A DNA stretch of 64,000 bases from Leptodactylus fallax (lineage: Eukaryota; Chordata; Amphibia; Anura; Leptodactylidae): the NCBI GenBank assembly GCA_947044405.1, contig CAMRHE010000206.1, positions 1,364,001 to 1,428,000 on the forward strand, read 5' to 3'. Positions within the stretch are counted from its first letter, which is position 1, and each line of letters opens with the position of its first letter. Below are positions 55,701-63,200 of this stretch, one piece after another. The notes beneath the pieces were generated by a model, which worked only from the letters and a program-made list of their open reading frames with translations, did no database searches and was not told the origin of the DNA. Both the position numbers and the translations under genes were made by a program.

Positions 55701-58700
55701 CACCCCTTCCACACCCCCAACAACAACTTCAACTACCACTACTCATTCATCCTCAACATCTACACACTCAACTTCCCCAACTCCTACACGTACATCAACA
55801 CCATCTAGTACAAGTACAGTTTCCACACACACCCCTTCCACAACCCTTACAACAACTTCAACTGCCACTACTCATTCACCCTCAACATCTACACACTCAA
55901 CTTCCCCAACTTCTACACGTACATCAACACCATCTAGTACAAGTACAGTTTCCACACACACCCCTTCCACATCCCCAACAACAACTTCAACTACCACTAC
56001 TCATTCACCCTCAACATCTACACACTCAACTTCCCCAACTCCTACACGTACATCAACACCATCTAGTACAAGTACAGTTTCCACACACACCCCTTCCACA
56101 TCCCCACACAACAACTTCAACTACCAGTACTCACTCACCCTCAACATCTACACACTCAACTTCCCCAACTCCTACACGTACATCAACACCATCTAGTACT
56201 AGTACAGTTTCCACACACGCCCCTTCCACATCCCCAACAACATCTTCAACTACCACTACTCACTCACCCTTAACATCTACATATTTATCTTCCACATCTT
56301 CTAGCCTCACATCTAAAACTCCTCCTTCTACTCACTCACCATCAACCACTACTATTACTTATACACATTCAGTCTCTTCATCTTCTACTCCTGAATCAGA
56401 AACACCTTCTATTTCACCACCACATTCTGCATCATCTTCCCCACCGATTTCTCTTCCCATTCATTCAGGTGAGTTTATAAGTATATTTTTTTCTCCAAAT
56501 TCTTTAGTGTTAGCTTAGCCATTAATAAGACTATAAATTTCATACTCATATTAACGATCTTTTTAGGTATGCTATACTTAAAAGGACGTCACCACAACAG
56601 ATTGTATAAGAGATAGATGTGTATTATTAGTTTTTAATGGCTTTAATAAAGTGTTTTCTTTTTTAAATTTAAGCCATATAGCACCTCTAACTCAGTGCCT
56701 TGAAGTCGCTGTCTGTCTGCAGTATTATCACAGTAGACATTCTCACTTTATCCTTCATGATGACCCAGCAGTGTGACCCCAATAGGAGTGTAGGGATAAT
56801 AAGCGATGTAGATCAGCATTCTTTATTATTAATATATGCCCTTTTATTATTGCACTGCCTCTCAGCACACTGTTTTACATAAAGCAACTTTATGTGATAC
56901 AGTGCATTGAATAATTTGCACATTTCTGCTACTTCTCTCCATATACAGCAGTTTCGCTGTAGCCGGCGGACAGTCACTCTATTCTTTACACTGCTGTGTC
57001 ATGACACTTGTAAGACCTGTGAGTTATTCTATTACAACTGACTATCCCTTGTTATGGACATATACGTGTATATCAATTCCAGAACAGAGGAGACAAGTTT
57101 TAGCTGATACTTTAGGTTTCATTCATGCAGGGGCTTGGGATCCACTACTAGTACACCTGTTTCCCTACAGGCAAGGCAAGGTTTGGCCCTTTACTCTGAC
57201 CTCCCCAAGGACAGGGCTGTTGAACTTCCAGCTCCTAGAATATAGTGTTATCACTATAACATCTGATCTGCTGTACTGAGACAGTGTGGCTCTCAGTAAT
57301 GTTTGCATACAAACTGTATCGGCAAGTGTAGGTACCTACACTCACTGCTCCATTTTGTATGTCAAGTGAGCATCAAAGCTCGTGGTAGTAATGGTGCCGG
57401 GCCATTAATACTAGAAACTGAATAACACCTTTAATATATAGATAGATTTAACTGATCTCTTTCTTAGCTAATTTGTACCCCAAAAATATTGAATGCGCTG
57501 TACATTTAGGGAACACAAAAATTGCTACAGCTAATAAAAACACCTTTTATTAGTTTTAAAATAATATGAAGCCAATTTCCATAAATACTGTGGTTGCGGC
57601 CTACTATATTAAGAATCAGCCCTTTCTAAGTTAGTGTTTATCATTGATGGATACTCCTGGTCTGTGTTATACACAGATAGCCACAGTTGTTTTAGTGTTA
57701 TAACATCACCATTAGTATCAAGTTACACTCAACACCAATGTTGGTATCGCAATTGGTTTTAAATGTTTGTCAATTTTGTATATGAGTCAGGTAGTGGGGT
57801 ATATTGGGTCACCCCGCTCACGCTTCCAGGAGTATTAATATCTCACAGTTTCCTTAGTTGCTCAGCATTAACAGGGATAGTAACCATCCAGATCTGATTC
57901 TCTATGCCCATGGGATTTGTGCTTGGATTAAAGGAGGTGGAATTTTATTGTTTTTCTCCAAAGACAGATAGATATCTACCCCTAATCCCTGCTGTTTGAT
58001 TGCTTAATGTATTCACTCCCATCATCCTCTATAGCAAGTAATACGGTCCCCAAACCCCCCACACTCTCCTGCTCTCATATTTAATATGTTTCCATTTCAT
58101 ACATCTTACTAATTTATTCTAGTAAGGACTGTTCTGCCCCTCAAAATTATACTCCCTACGTGTTTCTCATTTGCCTTATTATCAGGGGTTCAGTTAGCGT
58201 AATAATTTATTAGTACAGTTGTGCTAAAAAGTTTACATACCCTGGCAGATTCTTTGGTTTTTGGCCTTTTTTCAGAGAATATGAATGAACAAAAACTTTT
58301 TCTCCACTCATGGTTAGTGGTTGGTTGAAGCCATTTATTGTCAAACTTCTGTGTTTTCTCTTTTTAAATCTTAATGACTACCAAAAACATCAAAATGACC
58401 CTGTTCAAAAGTTCACATCCCCTTGTGATTTTGGCCTGATAACATGCCCAGAAACCAAACCACGGTCAGGTAGACCAACCAAAATTTCGGCCACAACTGC
58501 CCGGAAAATTGTTCGGGATGTAAAGAAAAACCCACACATAACATCAGCTGAAATACAGGACTCTCTGAAAACTATTGGTGTGGCTGTTTCAAGATGCACA
58601 ATAAGGAGGCACTTGAAGAAAAATGGGCTGAATGGTCGAGTTGCCAGAAGAAATCCATTACTGCACAAATGCCACAAAGAATCTCGCCTTCAATACGCCA

Positions 58701-60181
58701 AACAGCACAGAGAGAAGCCTGAAAACTAATGGAACAAGGTAATTTGGAGTGATGAGACAAAAATCAAACTTTTTGGCCACAACCATAAACGTTACATTTG
58801 GAGAGGTGTCAACAAGGCCTATGATGAAAGAAACACCAGTCCTACTGTAAAGCACGGAGATGGATCACTGATGATGTGGGGATGTGTGAGCTTCAAAGGC
58901 ACAGGAAACTTGGTCAAAGTTGAAGGAAAGATGAATGCAGCACGTTATCAGCAAATACTGGAGGCAAATGTGCACTCATCAGCCAGGAAGCTGCACATGG
59001 GACGTACTTGGACGTTCCAACATGACAACGATCCAAAACACAAGGCCAAGTCGACCTGTCATTGGCTACAGCAGAAGAAAGTGAAGGTTCTGGAGTGGCC
59101 ATCTCAGTCTCCTGACCTCAATATCATTGAGCCACTCTGGGGAGATCTCAAGCGCGCAGGACATGCAAGACAGCCCAGGAATTTACAGGAACTGGAGACT
59201 TTTTGCCAAGAAGAATGGGCAGTTTTACCATCTGAGAAAATAAAGAGCCTCATCCACAACTACCACAAAAGACTTCAAGCTGTCATTGATGTTAGAGGGG
59301 GCAATACACGGTATTAAGAACTGGGGTATGTGAACTTCTGAACAGGGTCATTTTGATGTTTTTGGTTGTCATTATGATTTAAAAACAGAAAACACAGAAG
59401 TTTGACAATAAATGGCTTCAACCAACCACTAACCATGAGTGGAGAAAAAGTTTTTGTGTTATCGTTCATATTCTCTGAAAAAAGGCCAAAAAAACTAAAA
59501 ATCTGCCGGGGTATGTAAACTTTTTAGCACAACTGTATATCTAATGCAAGATGGCATGATTTATAACTGTCCATGCAAGGTGGCATGAACCAAGTTGCCA
59601 ATAATTTACAGTGCATTGTCGCAATATATATAATATATGTATAAAACCCCAATTCCAAAAAAAAAAGTTGTGACACTGTAGAACATAAAGAAAAAAGAAT
59701 GCAATGATTTGGAAATCTCATATAACCATATTTTATTCAAAATATAGAGCACATATTCGAAGATGAAAGTTACACAACAGAACATAGACGTGTTCCACAA
59801 TTTGTAGATTCAGGTTTTCACAGATTGATGAACCTTCTGAGAGACTGTGCCTCCATAACATGTTCATGTTATACACAGTCATGTAGTGTAGTTGAAAAAT
59901 TAACCCTCTGTTGAGCTGTTTTTCATTAGTACCACTTATTTTTCCAGCCTTTTGTTAACCCTGCCCCAACTTTTTTGAGATGTGTTGCTGCCATCAATTT
60001 CTAAATAAGTTATTTAAAAAAAAAAACATGAAATGGAAAAATGTCTTCTGTTATGTTTTCTATGTTCGGTTGTAAATAAAATAGGGTTATATGACATTTC
60101 CAAATTATTGCATTCTTGTTTTCTTTAGATTTTATACAGCATCCCAACTTATTTGGAATTGGGGTCGTAAAACACATATAT

Positions 60182-60220
<39 letters not shown>

Positions 60221-63200
60221 TTAATACAGATGTTTCATGATTTTATTACTTCTTTATTTTACTGTGCTAGAAACCACACAAACAACTAGATCATCAACCA
60301 TAAAACCAACCCCAACAACTACACCAACAACATCAATCACACCAACAGTGTGTTGTACGCCCATATCAACTACACCAACAACTACACCGACAACCACATC
60401 AACTATTACACCATCAACCACACCAACAACAACCACATCATCTACCACACCATCAACCACACAAACTACACCAACCACAGCAACTACGACACCACCTACC
60501 ACATCATCAACTACACCAACAACCACATCAACTATCACGCCATCAACCACACAAACAACCACACCAAAAACAACATCATCTACAACACCATCAACCACAT
60601 CACCTGCCACACAAACTACATCAACCACAGCAACTACCACACTACCTACCACATCATCAACCACACCAACAACCACACCATCACCCACACCAACAATCAC
60701 ACCAACATGGTGTTGTACACCTGTATCACCAACTAACACGCCATCTACACCATCAACCACACCATCTACACCATCACACACACCAACTTATTCACCATCA
60801 ACCACACAAACAACCACATTATCAACCATACACACACACACATTATCAACCACACTAACTTCCACAACAACCACACAAACACCAAATACAAAAAGCATGA
60901 CATCTACCATTACCACCTCCTTTTCTCCAAGCACAACCACCACCACAACCCCAATCCCTATCCCAGTCACTTCAAGTAGCACAAAAACACATATTACTCC
61001 TACCTCTACTACTTCTAATATCACAGCCACATCACCTACAACATGGACACCCGAAACTAGTAAGAATATGTGCTTTTTACTAATACAAATATTAGTTAAA
61101 TACTATAGCGAGTCCATTTCGGTTTTTGCTATTACTATTAACTGTATAATACTAAGTTTTGACTATTCAATGTAATCTGATTTCTCTTTAGCTGTGTTAA
61201 GACTTATCAATGTCTCTATAGCCAAAAATGAAACTGTTTTCCATAAAACTGTTCCCAAGTCTTACCACTGTTTGTAAGGTCTTAATATTGATTTCCACAT
61301 GTAGTTCTCTTTCTACAGGAATAGTATGTATTTCCCCCTTTTCATTTCCTATAGTATTTCCTATAGTAGCACTGCAGAATGGTGCATGTGCAGTTGTGTT
61401 GTCCTAAAAGCACAGAGCGAGCATGTACAGTATTCTACTAGAAGCCACGTGCACTGTCGGTACATTATGTCTTGCTGAGGATGGATCACTGTATTATAAT
61501 TTGTTATTTTAAAGCAACCAAGCTGGACATATTCCTCCTCCTTTATTTCCTTTCCCCAGGTTGGGGGCATAGTTACTGTGCGGAGAGTGTTACTTCCATG
61601 CATATTTTAAGTTGTATTTATTTACAATTGGTGTTGGGATCACCCCTTTAAGTGCCATAGATAGCTGTAATTTCTATAGACAGCTTTAACCCCGTGCAAT
61701 AACCACATGGGATCCCAGCTGTATCTGACAGTCAGGCTCCCGCTGCAACAGAGAGGACGGTGATAACACCTATACCTGATGTTTAACCTTAAAGATGCTG
61801 CAGTCAATAGCGACCGCGGCATCTTTGGTGTTTGTCAGGGAACGATTGGGGGTTTTAACCTCTTGGACGCTGTGGTCTAACTGCGGAAGAGTGAAGAAAT
61901 CGGGTTCCGCCATACTAAATGTCCGAGACCGGGGGGTGCCGATATGCATCTTCTGCAGCCCAGGGTCTGGCCAGTGACCCTGGGATGCAAGTAGCCCCCA
62001 GTACCTGGTCGATCCTTACGAGACTGAGGAATTCAGCCTATGCGTCTGCACAAAGTTTGGGTCCCAAAAAAAAAAAAAAAAAAAAAAAAAGTTCAGGTCC
62101 CCATTGATTTCAATGGAGTGTTCGGGTTTGGGTCAAGGTTGGGTACCTGAACTGAACTTTTGGGCAAAGTTCGGCGGAACGCTTTGACTTGTGGTCCTTA
62201 ACATGTTCCTACTCTCATTCATCCTTTTAAATCATGGTCAGCATGATTCCCCTCTCATTCCTAGTTCCCAGCACAACGTCTGTCTCTTTAAATCTTGGTC
62301 TTCGGCATGGTCCCACTACTAGGTGCCAGCATGGCTTCCCCTCTTATTCCTACTTCCTAGTATGGCTCTCCTCTCATTCCTAGACTCCAACATGACTCCC
62401 CTTTCCCCCTTCACTGCTAACCTTGATAATACTTGTTGACATTTTATAGGCCAAAAATTTTAACTTTAAAGCCCACCAGGGAACATTTTGGTGTTAGGTA
62501 TAAAAACTTGTCCCTTTTGTGGCTCAGTTCCTGAGATTGTACTGGCAAAATTGGGACTGTTGGCATATATGTTCAGCACCTAAGTGGCAGATTTCATTGA
62601 CTTTCTACTTCAAATGGGATGCTGGCGACTTTTTTCCCCTGATGCCCCTTGCAAGTCTCTTGATGCAGACCAGTAACATGGTGCAGTCACAGTGTATGGA
62701 AGTCCAATGTGTGTTCTTTTCAAAGGGGTTCCCACTGCAAACTTTCCTTGAAAAAAAAGTATTTGGTGGGGTACGGGGGTGGCCTGCTATCAGAGAGATA
62801 GCTTCTAAAGAGTTTTTGAACATCTGGGAAGTGGGGAGACCAATGCCTAGAGTTTTTGTAGAGGAATTTTGCCCCATTCTTGTCTGATGTAGGATTCTAG
62901 CTGCTCAATAGTCCTGGGTCTTTTGTGCTAGATTTTTCTTTACATAATGTATTAAATGTTTACTATTGGTGACAGGTCTGGACTACAGGCAGGGCCGATT
63001 CTAGCTTATGTGCTGCCTGAGGCAAAAATTAAAATGACGGCTCTCTAAAATCCCCAACGTGCTCCCACAACACCTTTCCCCGGTTGGAATGTTCTGTTCA
63101 CTATGAAAAAATAAGCATTCCACTCGATCTTCCTGCGAATTCTGCAGCTGATCAGTCGCAGAATTCGCACCATGAGCCAATCCACTCACAGGCCCTATTC

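Noticed and set aside
40806..56240. CRISPR-like array
   Set aside because: Repeats are contiguous without unique spacers and translate as mucin PTS units in a eukaryotic gene.
58310..58444. Start of the transposase ORF at 58310
   Set aside because: This stretch lies within the terminal inverted repeat and does not resemble a transposase N-terminus.
60254..60781. 175-residue antisense ORF rich in Val, Asp and Gly
   Set aside because: It is the reverse shadow of the Thr/Pro-rich exon 33, which has splice sites and correct phase.
62519..62887. 122-residue ORF
   Set aside because: No recognisable domain, overlaps repeat-derived sequence and has a comparable antisense ORF.
62519..63000. Possible exon encoding the mucin cystine knot
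   Set aside because: No cysteine pattern of a CTCK domain is present; the C-terminus must lie beyond the window.
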